Source of the DNA: Mesorhizobium sp.
GTDB lineage: Bacteria > Pseudomonadota > Alphaproteobacteria > Rhizobiales > Rhizobiaceae
Reading direction: 5' to 3'
NCBI RefSeq assembly: GCF_024710845.1
Contig: NZ_JANJTZ010000045.1
Location: 1 to 64,000 of the forward strand
DNA length: 64,000 bases
Part shown: positions 54,573 to 63,933 of the stretch, one piece after another
Numbering within the stretch: position 1 is the stretch's first letter
Layout of the letters: each line of letters starts with the position of its first letter
Translations under genes and position numbers: made by a program
The notes under the pieces: generated by a model
What the model was told of the DNA's origin: nothing
Seen by the model: only the letters and a program-made list of their open reading frames with translations
The model's database searches: none

Positions 54573-55217
54573 ATGATGTTGAAATTCTATCACGCACCAT
54601 GGTCCCGCGCCTCGGGAATGCTGTGGCTGCTGGAAGAACTCGGCGTCGACTATCAGTTGGAACTGGTCGACATTCGCATGGAGGGCGGGCTGCCGGAGGC
54701 CTATCGGAGGATCCAGCCGAACAAGAAGGTCCCGGCGATTGAGCATGACGGCGTGATCATCACCGAACGTGCGGCGATCACGACCTATCTCGCCGATGCC
54801 TTCCCGCAATCGGGACTGGCCCCCGCCATCGGCGACAAGGACCGCGGGCCGTACCTGACGATGACGGTCTATTGCGATTCGGTGTTCGATCCTTGCGTCG
54901 CCGCCCGGGCCCACGGCCTGAGCTACAAGAGCAACGACTATTCCTTCGGCGTGTTCGACGACATGGTGGCCTATGTCGACCGGATCCTGAGCGAACGGAC
55001 CTATGCGGCCGGCGACCGTTTCACCTCTGCCGACACGCAACTGGCGTCAGCCGTGCATTTCACCATGAACGTCTTGAAAGTGCTGCCCGAAAAGCCGTCC
55101 TTCACGCGCTATCTCGAGCGGATCGCCAAGCGTCCGGCGTATCAGCGCGCGCAGGCCAAGGACATGGAAATTGCGCGGAAGGTTCCCGCTTTCGCCAGCC
55201 GGTTCGAGAAGGGCTGA
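54573..55217 (+). CDS. glutathione S-transferase
   Basis: A 214-residue cytosolic GST. The thioredoxin-fold domain reads MLKFYHAPWSRASGMLWLLE, with the catalytic-type Ser/Tyr residue near position 12, and the conserved KVPAIEHDGVIITERAAITT glutathione site. The all-helical C-terminal domain ends EIARKVPAFASRF. The start may be either of two adjacent ATG codons. It conjugates or reduces electrophiles with glutathione; substrate unknown. Convergent with rimO. Confidence 0.93.
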   Translation: MMLKFYHAPWSRASGMLWLLEELGVDYQLELVDIRMEGGLPEAYRRIQPNKKVPAIEHDGVIITERAAITTYLADAFPQSGLAPAIGDKDRGPYLTMTVYCDSVFDPCVAARAHGLSYKSNDYSFGVFDDMVAYVDRILSERTYAAGDRFTSADTQLASAVHFTMNVLKVLPEKPSFTRYLERIAKRPAYQRAQAKDMEIARKVPAFASRFEKG

Positions 55218-55220
55218 GGC

Positions 55221-56534
55221 TCAGACCGCCGTGCCGTAGAGGTCGTAGGCGTCGGCCCGATCGATCTTGACGGTGAGGATATCGCCGACGCGCATCGGGC
55301 GGCGCGACTGGACGTGGACGTTTCCGTCGATCTCCGGCGCGTCGTATTTCGTCCGACCCTTGGCAGCGAGCCCGTTTGCCTCGTCGATGATGATGGGAAG
55401 GCGCTTGCCGACCTTCTTCTGCAGTTGTGCGGCGGACACCTTCTGCTGGCGCTGCATGAAGCGGTGCCAGCGGGCTTCCTTGATCTCCTGCGGAACGGCC
55501 GGAAGGCCCAGCGCTTCGGAACGCGCGCCCGACACTGGCTCGTATTTGAAGCAGCCGGCGCGGTCGATCTTCGCCTCGTCCAGCCAGTCGAGCAGGATCT
55601 CGAAATCCTCTTCCGTCTCGCCCGGATAGCCGACGATGAAAGTCGAGCGGACGGCGAGGTCGGGGCAGATCTCGCGCCAGCCGCGGATGCGCTCGAGGGT
55701 CTTCTCCTGGTGCGCCGGGCGGCGCATGTTCTTCAGGACGTTCGGCGCGGCATGCTGGAAGGGAATGTCGAGATAGGGCAGCACCTTGCCTTCCGCCATC
55801 AGCGGGATGACGTCGTCGACGTGGGGGTAGGGGTAGACGTAGTGCAGGCGCACCCAGATGCCGAGTTCGCCGAGCTCCCGCGACAGGTCGAGGAACTTTG
55901 CGCGGACCTCGCGGTCCTTCCAGACGCTGGTCTGATACTTGAGGTCGACGCCATAGGCGCTGGTGTCCTGTGAGATCACCAACAGTTCCTTGACGCCGGC
56001 ATTGGCCAGTTTCTCGGCCTCGCGCAGAACATCGGCCGCCGGGCGCGAGACGAGGTCGCCGCGCAGCGCGGGAATGATGCAGAAGGAACAGCGGTTGTTG
56101 CAGCCTTCGGAAATCTTGAGATAGGCGTAGTGCCGCGGCGTCAGCTTCACGCCCTGCGGCGGGATAAGGTCGAGCCATGGCTCGTGGGCAGCCGGCACCG
56201 CCTCGTGGACGGCCGCCATCACACTTTCATAGGCCTGCGGCCCGGTGATCGCCAGCACGTTGGGGTGCTTCTCGCGGATCAGGTCCGGCGTCGCGCCCAT
56301 GCAGCCGGTGACAATCACCTTGCCGTTTTCCGACATGGCCTGGCCGATCGCCGCGAGGGATTCGTCGCGGGCGGAATCGAGAAAGCCGCAGGTGTTGACG
56401 ACGACGAGATCGGCGCCGTCGTGCTTTCGGGCGATCTCGTAACCCTCGGCGCGCAGGCGCGTAATGATGCGCTCGGAATCGACGAGCGCCTTCGGGCAAC
56501 CGAGACTGACGAAGCTGACGCGCGGGGCGGTCAT
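55221..56534 (-). CDS. rimO: ribosomal protein S12 methylthiotransferase RimO
   Basis: A 437-residue radical-SAM enzyme that adds a methylthio group to an aspartate of ribosomal protein S12. The N-terminal MTTase domain starts [20 protein letters not shown], with the first cysteine of the auxiliary cluster, followed by [14 protein letters not shown] and [10 protein letters not shown]. The radical-SAM Cys triad is in [20 protein letters not shown]. The C-terminal TRAM domain ends near the stop. Start is the ATG giving [12 protein letters not shown]. Convergent with the GST gene, with stops 3 bp apart. Confidence 0.97.
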   Translation of the reverse strand: MTAPRVSFVSLGCPKALVDSERIITRLRAEGYEIARKHDGADLVVVNTCGFLDSARDESLAAIGQAMSENGKVIVTGCMGATPDLIREKHPNVLAITGPQAYESVMAAVHEAVPAAHEPWLDLIPPQGVKLTPRHYAYLKISEGCNNRCSFCIIPALRGDLVSRPAADVLREAEKLANAGVKELLVISQDTSAYGVDLKYQTSVWKDREVRAKFLDLSRELGELGIWVRLHYVYPYPHVDDVIPLMAEGKVLPYLDIPFQHAAPNVLKNMRRPAHQEKTLERIRGWREICPDLAVRSTFIVGYPGETEEDFEILLDWLDEAKIDRAGCFKYEPVSGARSEALGLPAVPQEIKEARWHRFMQRQQKVSAAQLQKKVGKRLPIIIDEANGLAAKGRTKYDAPEIDGNVHVQSRRPMRVGDILTVKIDRADAYDLYGTAV

Positions 56535-56610
56535 GGCACGATACCTGTTGGGCGGAAGCCGCGCCCTATGACACAGCGCGCCCGTAACGACAACCTCCGC
56601 GACGCCGCAG

Positions 56611-57159
56611 CTAGCCTGCGAATCCGCCCTGATCGAGAAAAGCCTGCTCCTGCGGCGTCGTTTCGCGTCCGAGCGAGCGGTTGCGGTGAGGAAAGCGCCC
56701 GAATGCCTTGATGATGTCGAGGTGGATGATCGCGTATTCCAGCGCCTCTCCGCCGAGCGGCGTGAACAGCTCGACCGACCTCTCCTGGTCGCCGAGGTCT
56801 TCGGAATGCTCGAAGGGCAGGTAGATGAAGGGCCGAAGCTCGTCGTCGACGCCCTTGTCGAGGCCCATGGCCACCGCATGTCTCGCGTGGTGACGCGCCA
56901 GCGGATCGGTCGCAAACATGTGCGCCGTTCCCCGGAAGCAGTTGCGCGGAAACTGGTCGAGCAGGATCATCAGGGCAAGCGCGCCGTCCGGCGACGCGTT
57001 CCAGTGGTCCAGTTCGCGCCGCGCGGCGCGCCAATGCTGATCCTGGTGCGCGGCGCGGAATGCATCGTCGAAGCCGTCGTCCTTGCGGAACCATGCGTCG
57101 GGACCGGCCGCGCGCCAGAAGCCGGTGATAATCGATATGTCCCTTTCATCGCCCGTCAT
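56611..57159 (-). CDS. DUF924 family protein
   Basis: A 182-residue cytoplasmic protein of the DUF924 family. Conserved blocks: [37 protein letters not shown] and [30 protein letters not shown]. Function unknown; a helical structure similar to a TPR-like fold is known for the family. Its start overlaps the Kef-type antiporter stop (ATGA), so the two are read from one transcript. Confidence 0.9.
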   Translation of the reverse strand: MTGDERDISIITGFWRAAGPDAWFRKDDGFDDAFRAAHQDQHWRAARRELDHWNASPDGALALMILLDQFPRNCFRGTAHMFATDPLARHHARHAVAMGLDKGVDDELRPFIYLPFEHSEDLGDQERSVELFTPLGGEALEYAIIHLDIIKAFGRFPHRNRSLGRETTPQEQAFLDQGGFAG

Positions 57160-59015
57160 CGGCTCGCTCCTCCGGATTCCTTCGATTCGGCCCGCAGAAG
57201 GTCTTCGGCTTCCTTGTTGAGCGCCTTGCCGGCGCGTTTGGGCGTGGCGACCGGGGCGGGGATCGGCTGGTTGCCCTTGAACAGATTGCTGCCGGCATAG
57301 ATATCGCCGGCGAGCTGCAGCGTGAAGCGCTCCTGGTCCCGCCTGCGGACTTCCTCGACCGTTTCGGTCGCTTCCGCGTAGGGCACGCCGATGAACTGCA
57401 TCACTTCGCTGGAGAAGGTCAGCGCCGATTCGAACGTCTCACGCAGCTGGAATTCCACTCCCGCATGAACGAGCTTCAGCGCGGCGCCGCGGTCGAACGC
57501 GCGCGCGAAGACCGGAACCATCGGGAAATTCGCCTTCAAATGTTCGGCGATCAGTACGGCCGCGTCGGCCTTGTCGACGCAGATCAGCACCGCCTGCGCC
57601 TTGTCCGCGCCGGCGGCGTGAAGGATGTCGAGCCTGGTGCCGTCGCCGTAGTAGACCTTGAAGCCGAAGCGGCCGGCCACCTGGATCATCTCGACGTCGT
57701 TGTCGATGATCGATACGTCGACGCCGCGCAGGATGAGAGGTTGGCTGACGATCTGGCCGAAACGGCCAAAGCCGATGATCAGGATGTTGCCGCTCAGCCC
57801 GTCGACGACGTCGATGCCGTCGAGAGACTGCTCCTCGGGCGGCAGCAGGCGCGGAAGCAGCATGATCAGGAGAGGAGTCAACGCCATCGAGATGATGATC
57901 GTCGCCGTCAGCGCCGCGTTCATGTCGGCGGTGAAGATGCCGGCGGCGGTGGCGGCCGCGTAGAGCACAAAGGCGAATTCGCCGCCCTGTGCCATGTAGA
58001 TGGCGCGCATCAAAGCTTCCCGGTGCGACGATTTGAAGAAGCGGGCGACCGTGTAGATGCCGATCGATTTCAGCACCATGTAGCCGACGACGCCGGTCGC
58101 GATGAGCTGCCATTCGCGCGATACCACGCCAAGGTCGAGCGACATGCCGACGCCCATGAAGAACAGGCCGAGCAGGATGCCGCGGAAGGGCTCGATGTCC
58201 GCCTCGAGCTGGTGGCGGAAGGTCGATTCGGACAGGAGCACGCCGGCGAGGAACGCGCCCATCGCCATCGACAGACCTCCCATGTCCATCGCCAGCGCCG
58301 CGCCGAAGACGACCAGCAGCGCCGCCGCCGTCATCACCTCGCGTGCATGGGCGGCCGCCAGAAGCTGGAACATCGGGTTGAGCAGATAGCGCCCGGCGAT
58401 CACGAGGCCGCCGAGTGCCACGAGCGCGACGCCGATCGTGACCCACAGCGAACCGCCGTCGTCCTGGCCGGAACTCGGGGCGAGGAAGGCCACGATCGCC
58501 AGCAGCGGCACGATGGCGAGATCTTCCAGAAGCAGAATCGAGACCATCCGCTGGCCGCCGGGCGTCGCCATCTCGCCTTTCTCCTCCAGCAATTGCATGA
58601 CGATGGCGGTGGAGGTGAGCACGAAGCCCATGCCGGCGACGAAGGACTGAACGATCGGGAAACCGATCGCCATGCCGAACAGCATCAGGAGCAGGCCGCA
58701 GACGGCGACCTGCGCGGCGCCGAGGCCGAAAATGTCGCCCCGCAGTCCCCACAGCCGCGACGGCTGCATTTCGAGGCCGATGATGAAGAGGAACATGACG
58801 ACGCCGAGCTCGGCGACGTGGAGGATCGCGCCCGGCTCGGTGAAGAGCTGCAGGCCCCAGGGGCCGATGGCGAGGCCGGCGGCGAGATAGCCGAGGACCG
58901 ATCCGAGCCCCAGCCGCTTGAAGATCGGCACGGCGAGCACGCCCGCGCCGAGGAGCGACACGACGGAGATGAGTTCGCTCGCGAGCGATGCATGACCTGC
59001 CGATTCTGCCGCCAT
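57156..59015 (-). CDS. Kef-type K+/H+ antiporter (CPA2)
   Basis: A 619-residue antiporter. Residues 1-390 form the cation/proton exchanger with about twelve helices, including LGLGSVLGYLAAGLAIGPWG and the FIIGLEMQPS block. A RCK_N (TrkA-N) domain follows at about 415-530 with GNILIIGFGRFGQIVSQPLI, an NAD(H)-binding Rossmann fold. The tail is Lys/Glu-rich. Kef proteins extrude potassium and protect against electrophiles; KefF or KefG partners are not adjacent. It reads into the DUF924 gene. Confidence 0.95.
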   Translation of the reverse strand: MAAESAGHASLASELISVVSLLGAGVLAVPIFKRLGLGSVLGYLAAGLAIGPWGLQLFTEPGAILHVAELGVVMFLFIIGLEMQPSRLWGLRGDIFGLGAAQVAVCGLLLMLFGMAIGFPIVQSFVAGMGFVLTSTAIVMQLLEEKGEMATPGGQRMVSILLLEDLAIVPLLAIVAFLAPSSGQDDGGSLWVTIGVALVALGGLVIAGRYLLNPMFQLLAAAHAREVMTAAALLVVFGAALAMDMGGLSMAMGAFLAGVLLSESTFRHQLEADIEPFRGILLGLFFMGVGMSLDLGVVSREWQLIATGVVGYMVLKSIGIYTVARFFKSSHREALMRAIYMAQGGEFAFVLYAAATAAGIFTADMNAALTATIIISMALTPLLIMLLPRLLPPEEQSLDGIDVVDGLSGNILIIGFGRFGQIVSQPLILRGVDVSIIDNDVEMIQVAGRFGFKVYYGDGTRLDILHAAGADKAQAVLICVDKADAAVLIAEHLKANFPMVPVFARAFDRGAALKLVHAGVEFQLRETFESALTFSSEVMQFIGVPYAEATETVEEVRRRDQERFTLQLAGDIYAGSNLFKGNQPIPAPVATPKRAGKALNKEAEDLLRAESKESGGASR

Positions 59016-59385
59016 TCTCGTTCCCCGTCCGGTTGATCCACTTGTGCCGTTCGACTCTGCGGAGTGTGGGCGGGAGGGTCAAGCCGCCCGAGCGGGGAGG
59101 GGGCAGCGCGGTGACGTCCGATGTCGGACTCGCCTTGAAGGATCCGGTTTCCGGCGCCGAGCGCACGTCCGAAGATGGGCTTGCGGGAGTCGACACGGAA
59201 TCGCCGCGACAGTCGTCGACTGATCCGGTCACGAGAAATCGGTTCGAGGGAGAATGGTGCCCAGTCTCGGATTAAGCAAGAAGCCTTCTACTGCATTGAT
59301 TCATATGAGAAATTCGTCGCCCCGTCCAGCCAATGTTACACGGTCCTGTTACACGTTCGGCCGATGCGCGGAATTAGGTGGGGTT
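59016..59385. other. spacer between antiporter gene and phage remnant
   Basis: 370 bp with no supportable gene or RNA. It must contain the antiporter promoter on the minus strand. Base composition falls at about 59260-59385, marking the join to foreign sequence. No tRNA or attachment repeat was found in it. Confidence 0.6.
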
Positions 59386-59561
59386 ATGATACAAGCCAAA
59401 CGTGAGAAGCCTTCATTCAGACCTACCAGCAGCCCGTCCTGGAGCAGTTCCGCGAGGCCTGCATGATGATGGTTGGACCGGACCACGATTGGCCTGCGCT
59501 GCCGCCTATGGGGGCGCTGGACATCGAGCAAATCAGGCAGTCCGATTACTTTTTTGCCTGA
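59386..59561 (+). pseudogene. C-terminal remnant of a T7-type phage RNA polymerase
   Basis: The frame 59406-59561 encodes 51 residues that end WPALPPMGALDIEQIRQSDY, FFA and stop. The end of T7 RNA polymerase is ALPAKGNLNLRDILESDFAFA, so the last 21 residues align without gaps (ALP, G, L, I, SD, F/Y, FA) and end at the same place, including the functionally needed C-terminal FA. The preceding residues AKRE in the adjoining frame (59395-59406) match AVRETM of T7, with a one-base shift. An in-frame TGA precedes the segment. This is a truncated, dead piece of an Autographivirus-type polymerase gene. Confidence 0.75.
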
Positions 59562-59664
59562 CACTACGCATCCGCACATAATTAGGCAGCTCCTTGATAA
59601 AGAGAACGCTAGATCAGCACAGTAGACGTGGGCGACGGCCGCACCAACACTACGCAAACGCACA
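59561..59664 (+). repeat. two near-identical 18 bp motifs
   Basis: ACACTACGCATCCGCACA at 59561-59578 and ACACTACGCAAACGCACA at 59647-59664 differ at two positions. They flank one of the CTCCTTGAT-type repeats, directly after the RNA polymerase remnant. Role unknown; phage promoter or protein-binding sites are possible. Confidence 0.5.
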
Positions 59665-59736
59665 GTTTAAACTTGTGGCGTCACGACCCGTCATGTGCAT
59701 AATCGGGAGCGCAACGCAGATATAGGAGCTTGCGCG

Positions 59737-59949
59737 ATGCCCAACACTACCCTCACGATCCCCGCCACCCCGACTACTGCCGAGGAGGCCATCGCCTTCG
59801 CGCTCGACTACCTGGAGCCGTTCGAGGTGGCCGACTTCCTGTCCGACTGGAGAGCCGCAAGGAGCCTTTCGGGATGGTCGGCCGGCGTCGCGGAAGAGAT
59901 GGCGGCGAGCGGCGGCACGTGGACGAAAGGCCCACGGCCTCACGCATGA
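59737..59949 (+). CDS. small acidic protein, unknown, phage-region
   Basis: A 70-residue protein: Thr/Pro-rich start (MPNTTLTIPATPTTAEEAIA) and a likely helix FALDYLEPFEVADFLSDWRA. The ATG follows TAGGAGC at suitable spacing, which supports a real gene. No family recognised. It lies between the RNA polymerase remnant and a strong terminator in the phage-derived segment. Confidence 0.5.
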   Translation: MPNTTLTIPATPTTAEEAIAFALDYLEPFEVADFLSDWRAARSLSGWSAGVAEEMAASGGTWTKGPRPHA

Positions 59950-59977
59950 CGCTGGAAGCTAGGCGCGATCGCAAAGG

Positions 59978-60003
59978 GGCGGGCTCAATGCCTGCCTTTT
60001 TTT
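59978..60003 (+). terminator. rho-independent terminator
   Basis: GGCGGGC-TCAAT-GCCTGCC (one G-T pair) followed directly by seven T. It lies 28 bp after the small phage-region gene on the same strand. Confidence 0.75.
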
Positions 60004-60023
60004 GTGTCGGGAGCACCTGCGAA

Positions 60024-60040
60024 TTAATTCACACCTCCTT
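60024..60040 (+). promoter_or_regulatory. candidate T7-class phage promoter, weak
   Basis: TTAATTCACACCTCCTT resembles the T3 phage promoter core TTAACCCTCACTAAAGGG but with several differences. The first of three such sites; it overlaps a CTCCTTGAT motif. Confidence 0.25.
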
Positions 60041-60122
60041 GATGAGAGAACGGCCCGATCCGCAATAGGCGTCTCCTTGATAAGAGCGAACGCGAGACCC
60101 TACTTCGGCTGAGCCTTTTCGC

Positions 60123-60141
60123 TTAACTCCCACCAAACGGG
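60123..60141 (+). promoter_or_regulatory. candidate T7-class phage promoter
   Basis: TTAACTCCCACCAAACGGG is close to the T3 promoter core TTAACCCTCACTAAAGGG, keeping TTAAC, CAC, AAA and GGG, with one extra base. It lies upstream of the internal-virion-like gene. T7-class polymerases recognise such 17-23 bp sites, and the remnant of one lies 560 bp upstream. Confidence 0.45.
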
Positions 60142-60374
60142 CTCGCCCCTCAGATAGGATCAGTGAGGCATTCCAGTCCGCCTCCTCTCCAGCCGCAAGC
60201 CCATACCAAACGCCAAACCCCCGCCGCCACCTAGGCGCGAGGCATAACGCCCGCACATAGGGCCACCCCCACATCGTCAACCCGAAAAGGAGCGCCACCC
60301 GCCGTGGAACTCATCGACACCCCATGCCTGTCCGCAGGCTCCTCCGCCCTCCGGTCAAACTGGAGCCACACCCC

Positions 60375-61917
60375 ATGACCCGTGTCCCAGTCCGTGACAT
60401 CTCGCCCCCTTCGCAAATCCGGGGAGTGTCCGCCCCAGTCAACACCTACGTCCGTCCGCCCGATCCGGCACCATCGCCCCTGCATGACATCGCCGCTGGC
60501 CTCGCCAAGCTTGACGCAGGACTGTCCGCCTTCCTCCAGAAACGGCAAGCCGAATACGCAGAGGCCGACAAGCAGCGGGCCATCCGGGACGCATACGGTG
60601 GCAATGCAGCGGGCTTTGATGAGGGCACCCGGCGAGGCTTGATCCCCTTCGGAGAGTCGCCCTCCTACATGGAGTGGTATCGCAAGACGCAAGGCGACGT
60701 GCAGGGCCGCAAGCTCCGGGACCAGTTCGCCGTCCGCTATCAGACATGGGAAGGGCGGACCTCCGGCGACCCCGCCCGCTTCCAGAAGTTCGTCCAGGAA
60801 TTCCTCGCAGAGACGGTCGGAGAGACGACCGACCCCCACGTGCTAGCGGGCCTCAATCCGCATATCGAGCGGATGCATGACGAGGCCTACGGCACCTTCG
60901 ATAAGGACCGTTCCGCCGCCATCAAGCGCGACGGCATCAGCCTCTCCGGGTCCCGCATCACGGACACCATAGAGCGGGCCGAGGAGGATGCTCGGGCAGG
61001 CGGGCAGGATGTCAACAGGGACGCCCTCTGGGAAGTCAATCCTCCTGGAGCGGGCGGAGGCGACCAAGCGCATCAACCCAGGCGACTACGACCCGATGAT
61101 GGTGGACTCGATCATCCTCCAGGCAGAGGAGTCGATGGACGAGGACATTCTCGACCTCCTCGACCGCAAGCTGCCAGGCTCCGAGTTCCCCCTCTCGCAC
61201 GACCCCGCAGTCCGCGAGAAGAAGCTGAAGTCCATCGACCGCATCCAATCCGGCCTAGCGTCAGCAGCGACCACAAAGGCAGCAGCCGAGGAGAAGGCCG
61301 ACAAGCAGCGGCACAACGGCATCGTCGCGGATGTCTACCGGCAACTCTCGGTGGACCCGAACTACGTGGTGCCCGAGGAGACCCTCACCCAGATCAGCCG
61401 CCGAGACCCCGACTTCAGGGGCAAGCTCAAGTCCATCCGGGAGGGCTTCGTGAGTGGCGTGGAAGACCCTGACGCCATCGCTCTCCTCATGGCCGACATC
61501 CACGAGGGGGCGAGCGACCAGTTCGTCCTGGAGAAGTTCCGCCAGGGCGTCATCAAGGACCCCACCACGCTCACCAAGGCACTCGACCGGGTGAAGGCCG
61601 TGGAGAACGCCAGCAAGCCGGGAGGCATCCTCGACTCCGCCTCCTACAAGGACACCATCAAGCGGATCACCAACGCGACCGGGATGGAGGAGGAGAGCGG
61701 GCTAAGCTTCCTGGACGGCGTGAGGGGGATAACTGAGGACGGCATACGCGCCAACCACGACTACCGGACGATGCTCCTGGAGTGGGAGGCGGCCAACCCG
61801 AAGGCCACGCTGATCGAGCGTGAGAAGGCGTCCTATGACATCGGGAAGAAGATCCTTTCCCGCATCACCCCCACCCCTTACGAGCGCCAGAAGGGCACCT
61901 ACAAGCCCCTCCAGTAG
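60375..61917 (+). pseudogene. phage internal-virion-protein-like gene, frameshifted
   Basis: Two frames cover one long helical protein. The first (60375 to about 61030) begins MTRVPVRDISPPSQIRGVSA, APVNTYVRPPDPAPSPLHDI and contains LAKLDAGLSAFLQKRQAEYA and FQKFVQEFLAETVGETTD, a style like T7 gp15 internal core proteins. The second continues with ATKRINPGDYDPMMVDSIIL, TQISRRDPDFRGKLKSIREG and ends TPYERQKGTYKPLQ. The change between frames needs a single extra base near 61020-61040, and no slippery heptamer is present. So it is a disrupted gene or an assembly error. The assignment rests on composition and context, not on a clear motif. Confidence 0.55.
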
Positions 61918-62036
61918 GCGCAGTCTGGCCGCATACGGCGCGGGGAGGAGGATCATTCTTCCCCTGCCTTCCGTTGGACCTGGAGCAGCCCGCCCCAGGC
62001 CGTCACCATCATCACCACCCAAAAGGAGATACGCGC

Positions 62037-62636
62037 ATGGACATCGTGCCGTCTGCATTCGGCTTTGCGCCGGAAGTCATCAACTCACCTGACACCATCA
62101 CCGCCTATGTTTCAGGCTTCCACACATACACGGGGCGGGCCATCGCGTCCCCCAACCCCCATGACGCAGACTTTCCGCCCGCTAGCTTTGGCGTCGTCTA
62201 CGCTGGCCAAGGTGGCGGGGGCATGTTGTGGGGCTACGGTTCCGCCAGCTATGCCGCCCCGATGCCTGCATACGGTGTCCTGGAGATGCTGAAAGTGGCA
62301 CCTCCCGGCGTTCGGCTGGTAGTCCACGCGGCTAGGCCTCTCTGGGAATACGTGGCACCTGATGGGCACGTCCGCTACGCTATGCGGAATGGCGGGAGGG
62401 GTAGGACGGGAAGGCGAATGCCGGGATATCAAGCACTCGCTGCCGCCGCCGTCGCATTGGACGAAGGCCGGTGGAGCTATGTCCTTATCCATAAGGCCAA
62501 CAAGTCAGTGCCCTTCATGTCGGCAGCGAACCTAGCCGTGACGCAAGCCGTATGGGAGGGCAGGGCGCACCTGGAGCGGCATCCGACAGCCGCGAGGGAT
62601 GCTGGCCTCAACACGGTCTTCCTGACGGGGCCGTGA
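62037..62636 (+). CDS. unknown phage-region protein, possible RNase H-like fold
   Basis: A 199-residue protein with an excellent ribosome-binding site (AAAAGGAGAT) before the ATG at 62037. The order AYVSGFHTYTGRA, SFGVVYAGQGGG, GVLEMLKVAPPGVRLVVHAA and RWSYVLIHKANK recalls the strand/helix order of RNase H-fold proteins, but the catalytic acids expected in the first strands (YxDG, xDS) appear as Ser or Ala/Arg. If the fold is right, it is an inactive member. No family recognised otherwise. It begins 119 bp after the virion-like gene and ends 4 bp before the polymerase-like gene. Confidence 0.45.
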   Translation: MDIVPSAFGFAPEVINSPDTITAYVSGFHTYTGRAIASPNPHDADFPPASFGVVYAGQGGGGMLWGYGSASYAAPMPAYGVLEMLKVAPPGVRLVVHAARPLWEYVAPDGHVRYAMRNGGRGRTGRRMPGYQALAAAAVALDEGRWSYVLIHKANKSVPFMSAANLAVTQAVWEGRAHLERHPTAARDAGLNTVFLTGP

Positions 62637-62640
62637 CGCC

Positions 62641-63932
62641 ATGATGATTGCCGACGACCTGGAGCAGGAGAGGGCGGGAGGACTGCCCCGCCTCCACATC
62701 CACCACGATCACCACCTCGCCGTCGCCAGCATTCCCCTATGCGCCCTCCTGGACGCCATCTTTGCTGAGACGGAGGCGGGCCGCCCTACGCCGCGGTCCG
62801 GAAAGAGGCCACGAGAGGACGCCGCAAGGAGGCGTAAGGAGGCCGTCGGCAACCTCCTCGCCAATCTCGCGCTCCTCCCACTGGACGAGCCTGATGCCCG
62901 CCTTGTGGTGTCCCTGGAGCATCCCACAAAGTCGCGCTATCGCCGCCATGATGCCCCGCCGCAAGTCTTTACGGATGCGGTTAGGGGCCTTGAGGCGGCG
63001 GGCTTGGTCTCGTGCATCCGAGGGAACGTCCGGGCGGGGAGCGGACGACCATCGCGCCGCGCGGCTGGCTTAGGGACCGCCTCCAGGGGATGGGCCTGGA
63101 GCCGGGCGACATCGCACGGGAGCCGGGAGCAGAGACCATCATCCTTCGGGAGGGCAGGGGATGGAAGCGCCCCAAGGTGTTGCGGGACTATGACGACACC
63201 TCCGAAACCAACACCATGCGGCGCGACCTGGAGACCATCAACGAGGCGCTTTCGGAGGCGGACATAAGGCTGGACGGCAAGCGCCGACACGACTGCCGTA
63301 TGGTGCGGATATTCCAGGTGGAGCGCGGGGAGCCGACGCACTTCAATGCGCAAGGCCGTCTGTATCGCGGCTTCTGGCAGAACCTGGAGCGGGGCAAGCG
63401 GCACCTCATCACCATCGACGGGGAGCCTGTTGCTGACCTCGATTACCGCTCCATGTTCCTGTCCCTCGCCTACGGGCTCCAGTGCGTCCCGATGCCACCT
63501 GGAGACCCTTATGCCGTGCCAGGGCTGGAGGGACATCGGGAGGGCGTGAAGCGGGCCGTCTCTGCCATGTTCTCCCGCAGCACTCCGCTATCGGACCTTC
63601 CCGTGGGTCTGGAGGGGTTGCTTCCGGCAGGATGGACCGGGAGGTTGCTCCAGGACGCGATTGCCTCCAGGCACCCCGCCATCGCGCCGTTGCTTTGCAC
63701 GAACCTGGGGCCGCGCCTGACGCGCTTGGAGAGCGACATCATGGTCGAGGTGCTGCTTCGGCTCTTGGAGCGGGGCATCGTCGCGTTGCCGTGCCATGAC
63801 GGGCTTCTGGTAGCCGAGCGCTGGAAGGAGGCGGCCCTGGAGACGATGCGAACGGTCCCGCGCGAGGCTGGAGGCATGGAGATCGGCGTTGATGAAAAAG
63901 CGTTGTGGAATAACGACTTAGAGGCCGCTTGA
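62641..63932 (+). pseudogene. family-A polymerase-palm-like protein, frameshifted
   Basis: Two frames make up one protein of about 430 residues. The first (62641 to about 63040) has ALLPLDEPDARLVVSLEHPT and a winged-helix-like region (RGLEAAGLVSCIRGN). The second (from about 63040) has ERTTIAPRGWLRDRLQGMGL, then palm-like motifs: ADLDYRSMFLSLAYG (motif A), HREGVKRAVSAMF (an R-x3-K helix like motif B) and IVALPCHDGLLVAE (motif C with HD). Between A and B lies DPYAVPGLEG. This order is that of family-A DNA and T7-type RNA polymerases. The change of frame needs a one-base deletion near 63036-63060. Broken gene or sequence error; the exact family is unknown. Confidence 0.55.
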
Positions 63933-63933
63933 G

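Larger units (their letters stand above)
59589..60100 (+). repeat. three copies of a CTCCTTGAT...GAACG motif
   Basis: Copies at 59590-59609 (CTCCTTGATAAAGAGAACGC), 60035-60053 (CTCCTTGATGAGAGAACGG) and 60073-60092 (CTCCTTGATAAGAGCGAACG). The 5' and 3' parts are constant and the spacing varies by 1-2 bp. Further similarity runs into the flanks of the first two. The spacing variation argues against a simple promoter. Confidence 0.5.

Noticed and set aside
57465-59036. Long plus-strand frame opposite the Kef-type antiporter gene
   Set aside because: Composition (Asp, Arg, His, Gln) and lack of motifs show it to be the shadow of the antiporter gene.
59254-59466. Short plus-strand frame of 70 codons before the polymerase remnant
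   Set aside because: Overlaps the remnant in a different frame, has no ribosome-binding site and no recognisable features.
61000-63080. Programmed ribosomal frameshifting in the two phage genes
   Set aside because: No slippery heptamer or strong downstream structure is visible at either junction; decay or sequencing error is simpler.
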